Shown here piece by piece: positions 39,499 through 49,907 of a stretch of DNA of 64,000 nucleotides. Within the stretch, counting starts at the first letter, position 1. Each line of letters begins with the position of its first letter. Source of the DNA: Comamonas avium (GTDB taxonomy: Bacteria; Pseudomonadota; Gammaproteobacteria; Burkholderiales; Burkholderiaceae_C); the NCBI RefSeq assembly GCF_014836675.1, contig NZ_JACSQK010000010.1:1-64000 (forward strand). The letters run 5' to 3'. The notes under the pieces are model-generated. The model was not told where the DNA came from, made no database searches, and was given only the letters and a program-made list of their open reading frames with translations. Both the position numbers and the translations under genes were made by a program.

Positions 39499-40794
39499 TT
39501 AAGCGTTCGATTGTAGGGTGTGCGCCCAAGAGGTCGCTTCGGTCAGCAGTTGCTGCACTTGTTCGCCCTGCCCGTCACGCAGAGATTTCACGGTGACTTT
39601 GCCTTGCGCCAACTCGTCTGCGCCGAAGATCAGGCCAAAGCGTGCACCCGAAGCGTCAGCCTTTTTGAACTGCGATTTCATCGAGCCCATGCCTTGCGCA
39701 CCTGCGGTGTGCATCTGCACGCGGACACCGGCTTCACGCAGCTGCGCGAGCGTGCGCAATACCTGCGGCATGGCGGCCACATCCGGCACGATGGCGTAAG
39801 CGTCCAGCTGCTGCTCTGGGATATCGGTGCCCAGCTCTTTGACCAGCTCCAGCACACGTTCTACGCCCAGCGCCCAGCCAACAGCGGGAGCAGGCTTGCC
39901 GCCTACTTGCTCGATCAGGTAGTCGTAGCGGCCACCGGCGCAGATGGTGCCTTGCGAGCCCAGCAGATCGGTCACAAACTCAAACACGCTGAGGTTGTAG
40001 TAATCCAAACCACGCACCAGACGGGGGTTCACCGTCCACGGCACGTCGTTGGCATCCAAAATGGCCTTCAAGCCGTTGAAGTGCGCCAGCGAAGCCTCAC
40101 CCAGATAGTCCAGCAACTGGGGCGCAGCGTTCACCATGTCCTGCATGGCAGGGTTTTTGGTGTCCAGCACGCGCAGCGGGTTGCTGTACATGCGGCGCTT
40201 GGCCTCTTCGTCCATCACATCGGTGTGCTGCTCCAGGTAGGCAATCAGTGCTTGGCGGTGCGCCTTGCGCTCCTCAGGCTGGCCCAGGCTGTTGATTTCA
40301 AGGCGCCACTGGGTCAGGCCCAGGCGCTTCCACAGTGCTACGGCCAGCAAGATCAGCTCGGCATCGACATCCGGACCGGCAAAGCCCATGGCTTCGGCAC
40401 CAATCTGGTGAAACTGGCGGTAGCGACCGCGCTGCGGGCGCTCGTGGCGGAACATGGGGCCGATGTACCACATGCGCTTGCCGCCGTCGTACAGCAAGTT
40501 GTTTTCGATGGTGGCACGCACCAGGCTGGCCGTGCCTTCGGGGCGCAGCGTCAGGCGCTCTCCGTTGAGCTTGTCTTCAAAGGAGTACATCTCCTTTTCC
40601 ACAATATCGGTCACCTCGCCAATACCGCGCACAAACAGCTGGGTGTGCTCGACGATGGGGGTACGCACATTGCTGTAGGCAAAGCGGCCCATCAGCTCGC
40701 GCACCTGCGCCTCCAGCCATTCCCAGCGTGCAGATTCGCCGGGAAGGATGTCATTCATGCCTTTGACGGCGGAAAGTTTGTCGGTCTTAGCCAC
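39499..40794 (-). CDS. hisS: Histidyl-tRNA synthetase
   Basis: Charges tRNA-His. A class II enzyme of 431 residues with motif 1 near [15 protein letters not shown], motif 2 as [19 protein letters not shown], the histidine-specific LVRGLDYY, and motif 3 near [12 protein letters not shown]. The anticodon-binding domain is present at the end, unlike HisZ. The start is GTG at 40794 without a strong ribosome site. The gap upstream to ispG is 125 bases and holds repeat copy D. Confidence 0.96.
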   Translation of the reverse strand: MAKTDKLSAVKGMNDILPGESARWEWLEAQVRELMGRFAYSNVRTPIVEHTQLFVRGIGEVTDIVEKEMYSFEDKLNGERLTLRPEGTASLVRATIENNLLYDGGKRMWYIGPMFRHERPQRGRYRQFHQIGAEAMGFAGPDVDAELILLAVALWKRLGLTQWRLEINSLGQPEERKAHRQALIAYLEQHTDVMDEEAKRRMYSNPLRVLDTKNPAMQDMVNAAPQLLDYLGEASLAHFNGLKAILDANDVPWTVNPRLVRGLDYYNLSVFEFVTDLLGSQGTICAGGRYDYLIEQVGGKPAPAVGWALGVERVLELVKELGTDIPEQQLDAYAIVPDVAAMPQVLRTLAQLREAGVRVQMHTAGAQGMGSMKSQFKKADASGARFGLIFGADELAQGKVTVKSLRDGQGEQVQQLLTEATSWAHTLQSNA

Positions 40795-40833
40795 TTGGAA
40801 GTTCTCACCAAAAGTGCAGCACTTTAAAAAAAG

Positions 40834-40910
40834 AGCTACTTGCGCTGTGTTGATACGGTTTTCAGATACTTTTATATTCGAAAGTATTTATACACGCACG
40901 CTAACAGCTA
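40834..40910 (+). repeat. 77-bp inverted-repeat element, copy D
   Basis: Starts AGCTACTTGCGCTGTGTTGATAC and ends ACGCACGCTAACAGCTA, inverted ends as in the other copies. The core TTTTCAGATACTTTTATATTCGAAAGTATT is nearly the same as that at 28.7 kb. It fills most of the gap between ispG and hisS, 9 bases past the ispG stop. Confidence 0.8.
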
Positions 40911-40919
40911 TTGTTTTAA

Positions 40920-42191
40920 TCAAGCACCTGAGCCATAACGGCGTTGCACATAGGATTCCACCAGCGCCTGAAACTCCGTGGCGATGCCTTCGCCACGCAG
41001 CGTCATGGCTTTTTCGCCATCGATGAACACTGGCGCTGCAGGCGCTTCGCCATTGCCCGGCAGGCTGATGCCGATGTCGGCATGCTTGCTCTCACCGGGA
41101 CCGTTCACGATACAGCCCATCACGGCCACTTTCATGGCCTCCACGCCCGGGTACTGCACGCGCCACACGGGCATCTGCCCGCGCAGATAGTCGTCAATTT
41201 GCTTGGCCAGCTCCTGGAACGTAGTGCTGGTGGTGCGGCCACAGCCAGGGCAGGCGGTGACGCTGGGCACAAACACGCGCAGCCCCAGGCTTTGCAAAAT
41301 CTCGGACGCCACCACCACTTCTTGCGTACGCGCCTCACCCGGCAAGGGTGTGAGCGAGACGCGAATGGTGTCGCCAATACCTTCTTGCAGCAGCACTGAC
41401 AGCGCAGCGGTGGAAGCCACCGTGCCCTTGGTGGCCATGCCGGCTTCCGTCAGCCCCAGATGCAGTGCGTAATCGCAGCGCTGGGCCAAGGCCCGGTACA
41501 CAGAGATCAAATCCTGCACACCGCTGACCTTGCACGACAAGATAATGTTGTCGGGGTTCAAACCTATCGATTCAGCCAGCTTGGCAGAGCTGACGGCCGA
41601 GGTAATCAGCGCCTCGTACATGACTTGGCGGGTTTCCCACGGCTGGGCACGCAGCGAGTTCTGGTCCATCAGCTGGGCCATGATTTCCTGGTCCAGCGAG
41701 CCCCAGTTCACACCAATGCGCACTGCCTTGTCGTACTTGGCCGCAATCTCAATCATCTGACCGAACTGCTTGTCCTTTTTGTCGCCCTTGCCCACGTTGC
41801 CGGGGTTGATGCGGTACTTGGACAGTGCTTGCGCGCAGTCAGGGTAATCGGTGAGCAGGCGGTGGCCGTTGTAGTGAAAATCACCCACCAGCGGCACATA
41901 CTCGCCCATGCGGTCGAGCTGCTCACGGATATAGGGCACTGCAGCGGCAGCCTCAGGCGTGTTCACCGTGATGCGCACCATCTCCGAGCCTGCCTGCGCC
42001 AGCTGGCGCACCTGGATGGCGGTTTCCACCGCCTCCACAGTGTCGGTATTGGTCATGGACTGCACGCGCACAGGCGCATTGCCACCCACCGTAACCACGT
42101 TGTTGCGCCACACCACGCGGGCCTGACGGCTCTTGCGGGGCAGTGCAGAGGCAATCGCAATGGGCGATGCCTGGAATGTGTTGTCAGACAC
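40920..42191 (-). CDS. ispG: 4-hydroxy-3-methylbut-2-enyl diphosphate synthase
   Basis: Iron-sulfur enzyme of the MEP pathway to isoprenoids (MEcPP to HMBPP). The substrate-binding TIM barrel opens with [12 protein letters not shown]. The 4Fe-4S cysteines are in the C-terminal part: [10 protein letters not shown] and [17 protein letters not shown]. The Burkholderiales form is long (423 residues). The start is GTG at 42191, four bases past the rodZ-like stop, which suggests tight coupling. Confidence 0.95.
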   Translation of the reverse strand: MSDNTFQASPIAIASALPRKSRQARVVWRNNVVTVGGNAPVRVQSMTNTDTVEAVETAIQVRQLAQAGSEMVRITVNTPEAAAAVPYIREQLDRMGEYVPLVGDFHYNGHRLLTDYPDCAQALSKYRINPGNVGKGDKKDKQFGQMIEIAAKYDKAVRIGVNWGSLDQEIMAQLMDQNSLRAQPWETRQVMYEALITSAVSSAKLAESIGLNPDNIILSCKVSGVQDLISVYRALAQRCDYALHLGLTEAGMATKGTVASTAALSVLLQEGIGDTIRVSLTPLPGEARTQEVVVASEILQSLGLRVFVPSVTACPGCGRTTSTTFQELAKQIDDYLRGQMPVWRVQYPGVEAMKVAVMGCIVNGPGESKHADIGISLPGNGEAPAAPVFIDGEKAMTLRGEGIATEFQALVESYVQRRYGSGA

Positions 42192-42194
42192 TTT

Positions 42195-43151
42195 TTACTT
42201 CACCTCGAATCGGGCCACATTGTTTTTCGCAGACCCTGCGAAATCGAATGCACTGCCATCCACCTCCACACGCGTTGCTTCGGCATTACCGATCACCACG
42301 TGCAAAGGCCGTCCCACGGCAACTTCTTCAAAAACGTCGCCAGACTTCAAAATCTTTTCCATCACCACTTGCTGCTGCGCATCTCGCACTTGCACCCAGG
42401 ATTGAGCCGTGGCCGTAAAACGCAACACACGCTCTCCCGCCACGGCACCAGTTGGTGCTGGCAAAGCAGCGATGGCTGGTGGTGTGACAGCGGCTACCTC
42501 AGCAGGTGCGGGCTGTGCCGGCGCAGTGGCAGGCTCGGCCATCACCGCAGCGGCTGCATCCTGAGCCGTTGCTGCCGCACCTTCTGTATTCGATGCCTCA
42601 GGCTCCGCCTGCAACTGAGGCATGAACAAAGGCTCACTTGTAGCACCTTGCGCCACAGCATCTATGGCATCACCTTGTGCAGACTGCCACTGGGGCCAGA
42701 AGTAAAAGCCGGCGCCACCCGCCACAGCAATCAGCAAAACTGCTGCCAGCTTGACCGCACTGCCAGTGCCAGGCTCCTGCGCCGGCGACATCAATGAACG
42801 CAGTGTTTTTTCCTTGAATGGAGCATTGATGCCTTCGGGGTTAGAGGCCAGCTTGGCAGCTTCATGCTTGGGCAAGCCAGCAAGTACAGGCTCTGACGGA
42901 ATACGCAGCAACCGGCAAATACTCAGCGCCAGAGAGCGTGTAAAAACCGAATCGGTCAATACATCCCAGCGGTCTTCTTCCAATGCCTGCAGCTTGTACA
43001 CAGGAACCTTGAGCGCAGAGGCCAGCGTCTGAACTGACATGTGCTGCTGCTCGCGCGCTTGCCGCAAAAGCATGCCCGCGCTGCCCGATTGCTGTGCAGC
43101 GGCATTGCTGTCGCTTTGTTGCTCTGCGTTACCCAATACCACCTCAGTCAT
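42195..43151 (-). CDS. rodZ: RodZ-like helix-turn-helix membrane protein
   Basis: Cell-shape protein linking MreB to the membrane, by homology. A cytosolic Xre-type helix-turn-helix covers residues 25-95 (LRQAREQQHMSVQTLASALKV), followed by a basic juxtamembrane part, a membrane helix (AVKLAAVLLIAVAGGAGFYFWP), an Ala/Pro/Glu-rich periplasmic linker and a C-terminal DUF4115-like domain (RFTATAQSWVQVRDAQQQVV). The ATG at 43151 overlaps the end of pilW by 8 bases. Confidence 0.88.
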   Translation of the reverse strand: MTEVVLGNAEQQSDSNAAAQQSGSAGMLLRQAREQQHMSVQTLASALKVPVYKLQALEEDRWDVLTDSVFTRSLALSICRLLRIPSEPVLAGLPKHEAAKLASNPEGINAPFKEKTLRSLMSPAQEPGTGSAVKLAAVLLIAVAGGAGFYFWPQWQSAQGDAIDAVAQGATSEPLFMPQLQAEPEASNTEGAAATAQDAAAAVMAEPATAPAQPAPAEVAAVTPPAIAALPAPTGAVAGERVLRFTATAQSWVQVRDAQQQVVMEKILKSGDVFEEVAVGRPLHVVIGNAEATRVEVDGSAFDFAGSAKNNVARFEVK

Positions 43152-43953
43152 CAAAAGCTCCCCGCTCAAACCGTTGCCATTCCTTGGAATCAGGGAATCG
43201 CTTATGTAATTGATCAGCCAACTGTCGCATCGCTACGTTGTCACCCAGGCTTCGCTCAACTTTGATCCCTAACCAAAGCGATTGCGCAGAAGCCCATTGG
43301 CCATTATTGATGCGACGCACATAAAAACGCGCACGCTCAGTATGACCCTGAGCGTGCAGCGCATCTGCAAAATTGTAGGCAACTGCAGGGTTGCCTGGCT
43401 CTATTTCGTGGGCTTTTTCGAGGGCTTGCATCGCTGCGTCAAGCTGCCCCGCTTGCCGCAAGCACACGCCCTTGGCCAGCCAAAGGCGTGAAACCGACTG
43501 CCCTGAGGTGCGCGGCGCGGCCAATGCTGCATCCAGATTACGCTCAGCCAAGGCAAATTGCTTTTGCTGGCACTGCAACCACCCCAGGTTGTAAAGGGCA
43601 TCCGCATCACCCGGGCGCAAGGCCAAGGCTTGCACAAAGCTGTCATTGGCACCTTTGTAGTCCTGCAGGCTCATGTGAATCCAACCTTTGAGGTTGTACG
43701 CATCCACATAACGCGGGTATGCCTGCAGTGCTTCCGCAATTTCACCCAAAGCGACCTCAGCGCGCCCTTCTTCAAAATGCAACGCAGCCAGCTGCAAGCG
43801 AGTTTTGGCCAGACGGTGCACTTCTGTTTCTGCTGCCGAGCCAGGTATTTCTTCTGGAGACAGCGTACCCACACCAGTCATGCAGCCGGCCAGCAGACAT
43901 GCCGCAAGCCCCCCTCCCATGCCCTTGCGGACCTTGCTAAACAGCTGCTTCAT
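43144..43953 (-). CDS. pilW: Type IV pilus biogenesis lipoprotein PilW/PilF
   Basis: Outer-membrane lipoprotein (lipobox LLAGC) with about six TPR motifs, for example YVDAYNLKGWIHMSLQDYKGA and ADALYNLGWLQCQQKQF. It is expected to assist assembly of the PilQ secretin. The ATG at 43953 gives a normal lipoprotein signal; upstream starts are possible. The position between rlmN and the rodZ-like gene is standard in proteobacteria. Confidence 0.9.
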   Translation of the reverse strand: MKQLFSKVRKGMGGGLAACLLAGCMTGVGTLSPEEIPGSAAETEVHRLAKTRLQLAALHFEEGRAEVALGEIAEALQAYPRYVDAYNLKGWIHMSLQDYKGANDSFVQALALRPGDADALYNLGWLQCQQKQFALAERNLDAALAAPRTSGQSVSRLWLAKGVCLRQAGQLDAAMQALEKAHEIEPGNPAVAYNFADALHAQGHTERARFYVRRINNGQWASAQSLWLGIKVERSLGDNVAMRQLADQLHKRFPDSKEWQRFERGAFDD

Positions 43954-43998
43954 GGAAACCAATGGGGCGGGCATGCACATCCTTGTTATCAAAAACCG

Positions 43999-45120
43999 TT
44001 AGGAAATGGGTATCAGCGGTATGGTACGTTGCTTGGCCATACGCTCAGCGGCTCGCGTCCTGTCCTTCACATCACCGGCAAGCTGCCCGCACGCAGCATC
44101 AATATCATCACCACGGGTTTTGCGCACGGTGGTGACGATGCCAGCATCGCTCAGCTTCTTCGCAAAAGCACTCACGGCAGCATTGGACGAGCGCAACAGG
44201 CCCGAGGCAGGAAATGGATTAAACGGGATCAAATTGAGTTTGCACCATGGCTTGCCACTGCCGTGCTTGCGAAGCAGATCGATCAGTTGCTGTGCGTGCT
44301 CTGGCTGGTCATTCACACCATCCAGCATGCAGTACTCAAACGTAATGAAATCGCGGGGTGCAAACTCCAGATAGCGTACACACGCCTGCATCAACTCATC
44401 CAGCGGATACTTCTTGTTGAGTGGCACCAGGTTTTCACGCAAGGGATCATTGGGCGCATGCAGCGAAACCGCCAAAGCCACGGCACAGTCCTGCGCTAGG
44501 CGATCCATCATGGGCACTACACCCGATGTAGACACAGTCACCCGGCGACGTGACAGACCATAGGCATGGTCATCCAGCATGGTGCGCAGTGCAGGCACCA
44601 AAGCCGAGTAGTTCTGCATGGGTTCACCCATACCCATCATCACCACATTGGTGATCACGCGATCTTCTTTGTTCAGGTGCTTGCGCAGAAAGTGCTCCGC
44701 AAACCACAACTGAGCCAGAATCTCGCCCGTTGTCAGATTGCGACTAAAGCCCTGGTGCCCGGTCGAGCAAAAACGGCAGCCCACCGCGCAACCGGCTTGA
44801 GATGACACGCACAAGGTGCCACGGTCATCTTCAGGAATAAATACGGACTCCACCGCATTGCCATCACCCACATCAAACAGCCACTTGATAGTGCCGTCTT
44901 GCGACTCGTGCTGGGAGATGACAGACAAGCCTTCAATACAGGCATTGCCCTTGAGCTTTTCACGCAGGGACTTGGCCAGATCGGTCATCTGGTCAAAATC
45001 GCTGGCACCGCGCTGGTGAATCCAGCGGTACAGCTGCGTAGCTCGAAAACGTTTTTCCCCCAGCGACTCGCAATAAGCGGTCAGGCCCTGAAGGTCAAAA
45101 TTCAATAAGTTCGTGGTCAT
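43999..45120 (-). CDS. rlmN: Dual-specificity 23S rRNA/tRNA adenine C2-methyltransferase
   Basis: Radical SAM enzyme that methylates A2503 of 23S rRNA and A37 of tRNAs. The radical SAM cysteines are in [11 protein letters not shown], preceded by the accessory domain. The catalytic loop [11 protein letters not shown] carries the conserved cysteine, and [16 protein letters not shown] holds the second essential cysteine. The start at 45120 gives the family N-terminus ([10 protein letters not shown]). Length is 373 residues. Confidence 0.96.
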   Translation of the reverse strand: MTTNLLNFDLQGLTAYCESLGEKRFRATQLYRWIHQRGASDFDQMTDLAKSLREKLKGNACIEGLSVISQHESQDGTIKWLFDVGDGNAVESVFIPEDDRGTLCVSSQAGCAVGCRFCSTGHQGFSRNLTTGEILAQLWFAEHFLRKHLNKEDRVITNVVMMGMGEPMQNYSALVPALRTMLDDHAYGLSRRRVTVSTSGVVPMMDRLAQDCAVALAVSLHAPNDPLRENLVPLNKKYPLDELMQACVRYLEFAPRDFITFEYCMLDGVNDQPEHAQQLIDLLRKHGSGKPWCKLNLIPFNPFPASGLLRSSNAAVSAFAKKLSDAGIVTTVRKTRGDDIDAACGQLAGDVKDRTRAAERMAKQRTIPLIPIS

Positions 45121-45213
45121 ATGCAATACCCCGGACCACTTACAACAGGGCAGCACTCCCATGCGTGGAGTGCCGCCGTCACAGCAAGCACGGCCAGCAT
45201 GGGATTCATGGAA

Positions 45214-45639
45214 TTAACGTGCGTAGACGTTCATGCCAGGGAAGAAGAAAGCGATTTCAACAGCTGCAGTTTCAGCAGCGTCGGAACCGTGCACAGCGTT
45301 GGCATCAATGCTGTCAGCGAAGTCAGCGCGGATGGTGCCGGCTTCAGCCTTCTTAGGATCGGTAGCGCCCATCAGTTCGCGGTTCTTCAAGATAGCGTTT
45401 TCGCCTTCCAGAGCTGTGATCATCACAGGGCCGGAGATCATGAATTCAACCAGGTCCTTGAAGAAAGGACGTGCAGCGTGAACAGCGTAGAACTGCTCAG
45501 CATCAGCGCGCGACAGGTGCACCAGCTTGGCTGCAGCAATCTTCAGGCCTGCAGTTTCAAAACGGCTGTAGATCTGACCGATCACGTTCTTTGCAACTGC
45601 GTCAGGCTTGATGATGGAGAGAGTGCGTTCGATTGCCAT
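45214..45639 (-). CDS. ndk: Nucleoside diphosphate kinase
   Basis: Balances nucleoside triphosphate pools. The 141-residue protein starts [14 protein letters not shown], has the substrate region of [17 protein letters not shown] with the phosphorylated histidine, and shows normal length. It opens the long minus-strand array (rlmN follows after about 93 bases), and the rluB terminator lies just upstream of it. Confidence 0.97.
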   Translation of the reverse strand: MAIERTLSIIKPDAVAKNVIGQIYSRFETAGLKIAAAKLVHLSRADAEQFYAVHAARPFFKDLVEFMISGPVMITALEGENAILKNRELMGATDPKKAEAGTIRADFADSIDANAVHGSDAAETAAVEIAFFFPGMNVYAR

Positions 45640-45666
45640 TGGGTATTCCTAGTGAAATGGGATAAA

Positions 45667-45687
45667 TTTTTTGCCGACTCGGCAAAA
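45667..45687 (-). terminator. Terminator of rluB
   Basis: An 8-bp stem (TTTTGCCG/CGGCAAAA, loop ACT) with a thymine-rich tail on the minus strand. It lies between rluB and ndk and marks the ndk-led array as a separate transcript. Confidence 0.75.
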
Positions 45688-45748
45688 CCCTTAATTCTAA
45701 CGGGGCGCCGCCAACCCTAAAAAACTGATTGAAAAGCGCCGCGACAGG

Positions 45749-47014
45749 TTATCGACCTGAGCGACGGCCACCTGGCTTGCGCTTTTGCTCAGCACGAGCG
45801 CGCGACAGACTGTCGTGGCCGATATAGCCCACCGATGTTTTCATCGGATCTGGCTGAGCGCTAGGCAACTGGTAGTTGTTGTTGCTGGTGCGCTTGGGTG
45901 CCGACTTGGCCCCACGGCGAGCGCGCAACTCACGCGCCTCGGCAGATGCAGTCACACGCGCCTTGGCACGTGAGCCCGCGCGATCAGACTCACGACGCAC
46001 ATTGGGCTGCGCGGCTGGTTTGCGGGTTTGCGGCATGGCCACGCCCGAGGCCTGAATCAGGCTTTGCACATCACGCTCATCCAGCTCCATCCATGCGCCG
46101 CGGCGCAAACCACGGGGCAGCTGCATGGCGCCATAACGAATGCGGATCAACCGGCTGACTGCACGCCCGACCGACTCGAACATGCGACGCACTTCGCGGT
46201 TACGGCCTTCAGAGATCGTCACGCGATACCAGACGTTGGCGCCTTCGCCACCACCGTCTTCGATCGAGCCAAATGATGCTTCGCCATCCTCGAGCTGCAC
46301 GCCCGTTGTCAGCAGTTGTTTTTCTTCCTTGGTCAAAGCACCCAGCACGCGTACCGCGTACTCACGCTCCAGACCAAAGCGGGGATGCATCAGGTTATTA
46401 GCCAAAGTGCCCGAGCTGGTAAACAGCAGCAAACCTTCGGTATTCAAGTCCAAGCGCCCCACCGACTGCCACTTGCCGTTATGCAGCTTAGGCAACCGGC
46501 GAAACACCGTTGGACGATTCTGCGGATCGTCCAAGGTCACCACTTCACCGGCAGGCTTGTGGTACGCCAGCACGCGCACAGCGGGCGGATCAATTCGCAC
46601 CTTGACCGGCTTTCCATCCACCTTGATGTTGTCACCCAGCTGAATGCGCTGGCCCACGTGTGCAGGCTCTCCATTGACTGTAATACGACCGCTCGTAATC
46701 AAGCGCTCCATCTCCAGCCGCGAACCCAGACCCGCCTGCGCCAGCACCTTGTGCAGCTTGGGAGACTCCATTTCAGGCTTGAGAACACGCTTTTCACTTG
46801 CAGCCTCTGGCAACTCTTGTGCGGCATCCAGCTCGCCCGAGATCACCGAGTCAAAGTCATAGCCTTGCTCTGCACTGATGAGCAAATCCAGCATGTCTTG
46901 AGCTTGTGCGGGCTGCTCGAGAGGTTTTGCAGCCGTCGCTGGTGCGCGGCTAGCCTGCGGCTTGCGATCGGCACTGCGTGGTGCACGATGAGCGGGCTTG
47001 TGTTCTTTAGTCAT
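45749..47014 (-). CDS. rluB: 23S rRNA pseudouridine synthase RluB-like
   Basis: Forms a pseudouridine in domain V of 23S rRNA. An N-terminal extension (residues 1-105, Ala/Pro/Glu-rich) precedes the S4 RNA-binding domain ([20 protein letters not shown]) and the RsuA/RluB-type catalytic domain with the aspartate in [14 protein letters not shown]. The Arg/Lys-rich 80-residue tail is probably disordered and binds RNA. The ATG at 47014 is preferred over an upstream extension. Confidence 0.9.
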   Translation of the reverse strand: MTKEHKPAHRAPRSADRKPQASRAPATAAKPLEQPAQAQDMLDLLISAEQGYDFDSVISGELDAAQELPEAASEKRVLKPEMESPKLHKVLAQAGLGSRLEMERLITSGRITVNGEPAHVGQRIQLGDNIKVDGKPVKVRIDPPAVRVLAYHKPAGEVVTLDDPQNRPTVFRRLPKLHNGKWQSVGRLDLNTEGLLLFTSSGTLANNLMHPRFGLEREYAVRVLGALTKEEKQLLTTGVQLEDGEASFGSIEDGGGEGANVWYRVTISEGRNREVRRMFESVGRAVSRLIRIRYGAMQLPRGLRRGAWMELDERDVQSLIQASGVAMPQTRKPAAQPNVRRESDRAGSRAKARVTASAEARELRARRGAKSAPKRTSNNNYQLPSAQPDPMKTSVGYIGHDSLSRARAEQKRKPGGRRSGR

Positions 47015-47091
47015 GATTTCCGTTTCTGCGCCAGCCCATTCAACTATCGGCAAGACGCTTGTATTCAAATTAGGCGATGTACGCCAAGCAC

Positions 47092-47835
47092 TTAAGCTTT
47101 ATGGAGTTCTTCAGCTTCAGTGGCATCCAGCGCCACATCGGCTAGCGAAGTCTCTGGCAAGGCTTCAACAGGCATGAAAACCTCGTCCATCGGCAGGACA
47201 GGCTCTGCAAACAGGTCACCTTCGACCACGACAGAGGCATCTCCATCAGCAGAATGCGCAGAAGGGGGCATGTCAGAGCCACCTTCCGCCTCATCAAGCG
47301 CCTTAAACAGAGAGGCCTGGGACTCAGGCTCGTCCAGCATCGGAAGCTCGTCCAGCGACTTCAGCCCCAAGTCATCCAGAAACTGCCTTGTGGTGGCCAG
47401 CAAAGCTGGGCGCCCAACCGTTTCTCGGTGACCGATCTCTTCCACCCATCCCCGGTCTTCCAGCTGTTTGATGATCAAACTATTGACAGTCACCCCGCGG
47501 ATGTCCTCAATATCACCACGCGTCACGGGTTGACGGTAGGCAATGATGGCCAACGTCTCCAAGACAGCACGGCTGTATCGCGGAGGTTTTTCCGGGTGCA
47601 ATTTATCAAGGTAGCCACGCATTTCAGGGCGACTTTGAAAACGCCAGCCCGATGCAACCTGTACCAGTTCCACCCCTTTGCCGGCCCACTCGTGCTGCAA
47701 AGACAAAAGCAGATCTTTGAGCGTATCGGCCCCCAGATTTCCATCGAACAAGGCGCGCAGCTCCCTCAGCGGCAGTGGCTGCTGTGCGCAGATCAAAGCG
47801 GTTTCCAGGACCCGTTTGGCATCAACCGAATTCAT
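47092..47835 (-). CDS. scpB: Segregation and condensation protein B
   Basis: Kleisin-associated winged-helix subunit of the SMC condensin. It shows the two winged helices (residues about 5-170), with [29 protein letters not shown] as signature. The C-terminal 70 residues are acidic and variable. It is 78 bases upstream of rluB; scpA does not appear in the window, so the usual scpA-scpB pairing is absent at this locus. Confidence 0.93.
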   Translation of the reverse strand: MNSVDAKRVLETALICAQQPLPLRELRALFDGNLGADTLKDLLLSLQHEWAGKGVELVQVASGWRFQSRPEMRGYLDKLHPEKPPRYSRAVLETLAIIAYRQPVTRGDIEDIRGVTVNSLIIKQLEDRGWVEEIGHRETVGRPALLATTRQFLDDLGLKSLDELPMLDEPESQASLFKALDEAEGGSDMPPSAHSADGDASVVVEGDLFAEPVLPMDEVFMPVEALPETSLADVALDATEAEELHKA

Positions 47836-47941
47836 GGTTTAGACGCAAGCCTCGCGTGAGGAAAGGGTAAAGACAGATGAACTGGACCCTCACGGGCAAG
47901 TACACCAACGATATAGGCAAGCACAAGGCCTGCCTTTAAAT

Positions 47942-48958
47942 TCAGCGGGGATTGTAGCGCAGGCCCAATTGCTCGACTGCCGCAAGGAAATCTGCAGGTG
48001 GCTCTGCTGCCAGCTCCAGACTCTCACCCGTGACTGGATGGACAAAGGCCAGACGGAATGCGTGCAATGCCTGGCGCTGCATCCCCCCGGCTTGCGCGCC
48101 TGCGTACAGTACATCAGCAACCAGCGGATGACCCAGCAAAAGCATGTGCACCCGAATTTGATGGGTTCGCCCTGTGTGCAGCTTGCAATGCACCAGACAA
48201 TGCTCGGTCGTGGTGTCCCAGCAAGTAATGTCGGTTCTGGCTTCTTTGCCTGCATGCTGCGCCAGATCTACCACCGCCATGCGCAAACGATTGCGCGGAT
48301 CGCGACCAATAGGTGCATCGACTTTTTGCAGCTCAGCGCCTTTCCAGGGCTTGTGCGCCAAAGCCAGATAGCGGCGACTGACATCGCGGCGCGCAATCAA
48401 TGCCACCAAGGCATCCATGGTTGACCTGTCTTTGGCCACCATCATCAAGCCACTGGTGTCCTTGTCCAGCCGATGAACGATCCCTGCACGAGGCACCATG
48501 GCAGCACCTGCGTGATGAGCCAGCAAACCATTGAGCAAAGTGCCGCTCCAGTTGCCTGGCGCCGGGTGCACCACCAGGCCCGCTGGCTTATTGACCACCA
48601 GCAGGTGTGCATCTTCGTAGACCACATCCAGCTCCATCGCCTCAGGCTTGAACGACTGGCTTTGCGCTGTCGGCCGCATTTCAATGCCAATGACATCACC
48701 CAGCTTGACCTTGACGGATGCTTTGGTCGCAGTTTTTTGATTCAACTGCACTGCACCTTGCTCCAGCAGTTGCTGCAAATAGCTGCGCGAAAACTCTGAC
48801 ACCAAGTCAGACAGCGCCTTATCCAGGCGCACGCCATGCTGGGACATCTCCACGGTGAACGAACGCAGCTCTACTTCAGCCAAAGAGATGCCAAGCTCTA
48901 CGGCATCATCTGACTCAAGTGCTCCGTCTTGCGCTAGTGGCAATGATCTTTCGCTCAC
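47942..48958 (-). CDS. rluD: 23S rRNA pseudouridine synthase D
   Basis: Makes pseudouridines 1911, 1915 and 1917 in helix 69 of 23S rRNA. An S4 domain (RLDKALSDLVSEFSRSYLQQLL) precedes the catalytic domain with the aspartate in HRLDKDTSGLMMVAK. The C-terminal GRTHQIRVHM is intact. The start is GTG at 48958, with AGGAAT upstream. An open extension before it has no family similarity. Length is 338 residues. Confidence 0.94.
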   Translation of the reverse strand: MSERSLPLAQDGALESDDAVELGISLAEVELRSFTVEMSQHGVRLDKALSDLVSEFSRSYLQQLLEQGAVQLNQKTATKASVKVKLGDVIGIEMRPTAQSQSFKPEAMELDVVYEDAHLLVVNKPAGLVVHPAPGNWSGTLLNGLLAHHAGAAMVPRAGIVHRLDKDTSGLMMVAKDRSTMDALVALIARRDVSRRYLALAHKPWKGAELQKVDAPIGRDPRNRLRMAVVDLAQHAGKEARTDITCWDTTTEHCLVHCKLHTGRTHQIRVHMLLLGHPLVADVLYAGAQAGGMQRQALHAFRLAFVHPVTGESLELAAEPPADFLAAVEQLGLRYNPR

Positions 48959-48989
48959 ACAAATTCCTAATTCCAAACAACATTCCAAT

Positions 48990-49020
48990 AAAAATGCCCG
49001 GTGGATCGCACCGGGCATTT
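48990..49020. terminator. Hairpin after nlpD
   Basis: A 12-bp stem (AAATGCCCGGTG, loop GATCG) with flanking A/T runs, 29 bases past the nlpD stop and just before rluD. It should end the surE-pcm-nlpD transcript and make rluD a separate unit. Confidence 0.8.
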
Positions 49021-49048
49021 CACCAGCAGACACCTGCCTGTCAGCGCA

Positions 49049-49894
49049 TTAACGCGCTGGCAAGTAGCGCGATGGATCTACGGGCTTTCCTTGGCGACGC
49101 ACTTCAAAATGAAGTTTCACCCGGTCAGCATCCGTGCTTCCCATCTCAGCAATCTTCTGCCCCTTCTTCACATTCTGATCTTCTTTGACCAGCAACTTCT
49201 GGTTATGGGCATACGCAGTCAAATAGGTGTTGTTGTGCTTCAAGATGACAAGGTGGCCGTACCCGCGCAAACCTGCGCCGGCATACACCACACGGCCATC
49301 GGCCACTGCCAAGATAGGGTCACCGGCCTTGCCAGCAATGTCCACACCTTTATTCGTCGCCTCGTTAAAGCCAGCAATCACTGCTCCCGATGCAGGCCAG
49401 ATAAAAGCCAGCCCGCTGGCATCACCGCCAGCGGTTGCCTTGGTCGTATCGACAGGAGCAACCGCAGCCGGTGCTGTCGCAGCAGGCGCCGTGCTAGTGC
49501 TGCCAGCCGGCGGCAAAGCAACTGGCTGCACTGAAGTTGAAGCCACAGGACGCGCGCCCTCGGCTTCGGCACCCGGCGGCACCACGCGCACGACCTGACC
49601 GACCTCGATCAGATCTGGATTGGTAAGACCGCTCCAGCGCGCAATATCTTTCCAGCTTTGACCATGCTCCAAACCGATGCGAATCAGAGTGTCTCCAGGC
49701 TGAACGGTGTAATAACCCGGCTTGCCCGCATTTTCAGCGCCTGGCAACTTAGCAGGGTCTACCTGTGTACTGGACTTGGAGCCCCAGCCACCTCGATCCT
49801 CCACCGGAGCCTTGTTCACCTGTGCACAACCAGCCAGCAAACCACCAACCACCAGTACTGTGCCCAACGTTCCAAGGCCTCGCGATAACAACAT
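49049..49894 (-). CDS. nlpD: NlpD-like murein hydrolase activator
   Basis: Outer-membrane lipoprotein (lipobox GLLAGC) of 281 residues that activates amidases at the division site. A LysM domain lies at residues about 45-95 (YYTVQPGDTLIRIGLEHGQSW), followed by an Ala/Pro-rich linker and a LytM domain. The zinc ligands are degenerate: NKGVD replaces HxxxD and KLHFE replaces HLHFE, as in E. coli NlpD, so it is probably not catalytic. The neighbours pcm and surE match the conserved surE-pcm-nlpD order. Confidence 0.93.
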   Translation of the reverse strand: MLLSRGLGTLGTVLVVGGLLAGCAQVNKAPVEDRGGWGSKSSTQVDPAKLPGAENAGKPGYYTVQPGDTLIRIGLEHGQSWKDIARWSGLTNPDLIEVGQVVRVVPPGAEAEGARPVASTSVQPVALPPAGSTSTAPAATAPAAVAPVDTTKATAGGDASGLAFIWPASGAVIAGFNEATNKGVDIAGKAGDPILAVADGRVVYAGAGLRGYGHLVILKHNNTYLTAYAHNQKLLVKEDQNVKKGQKIAEMGSTDADRVKLHFEVRRQGKPVDPSRYLPAR

Positions 49895-49907
49895 ATTTAT
49901 TTCCCTT

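Noticed and set aside
39520-40827. A 435-codon plus-strand frame
   Set aside because: Antisense to hisS, which carries all three class II motifs; no coding-like composition in the shadow frame.
45121-45162. Upstream extension of rlmN
   Set aside because: No family similarity before [10 protein letters not shown]; the start at 45120 is the natural one.
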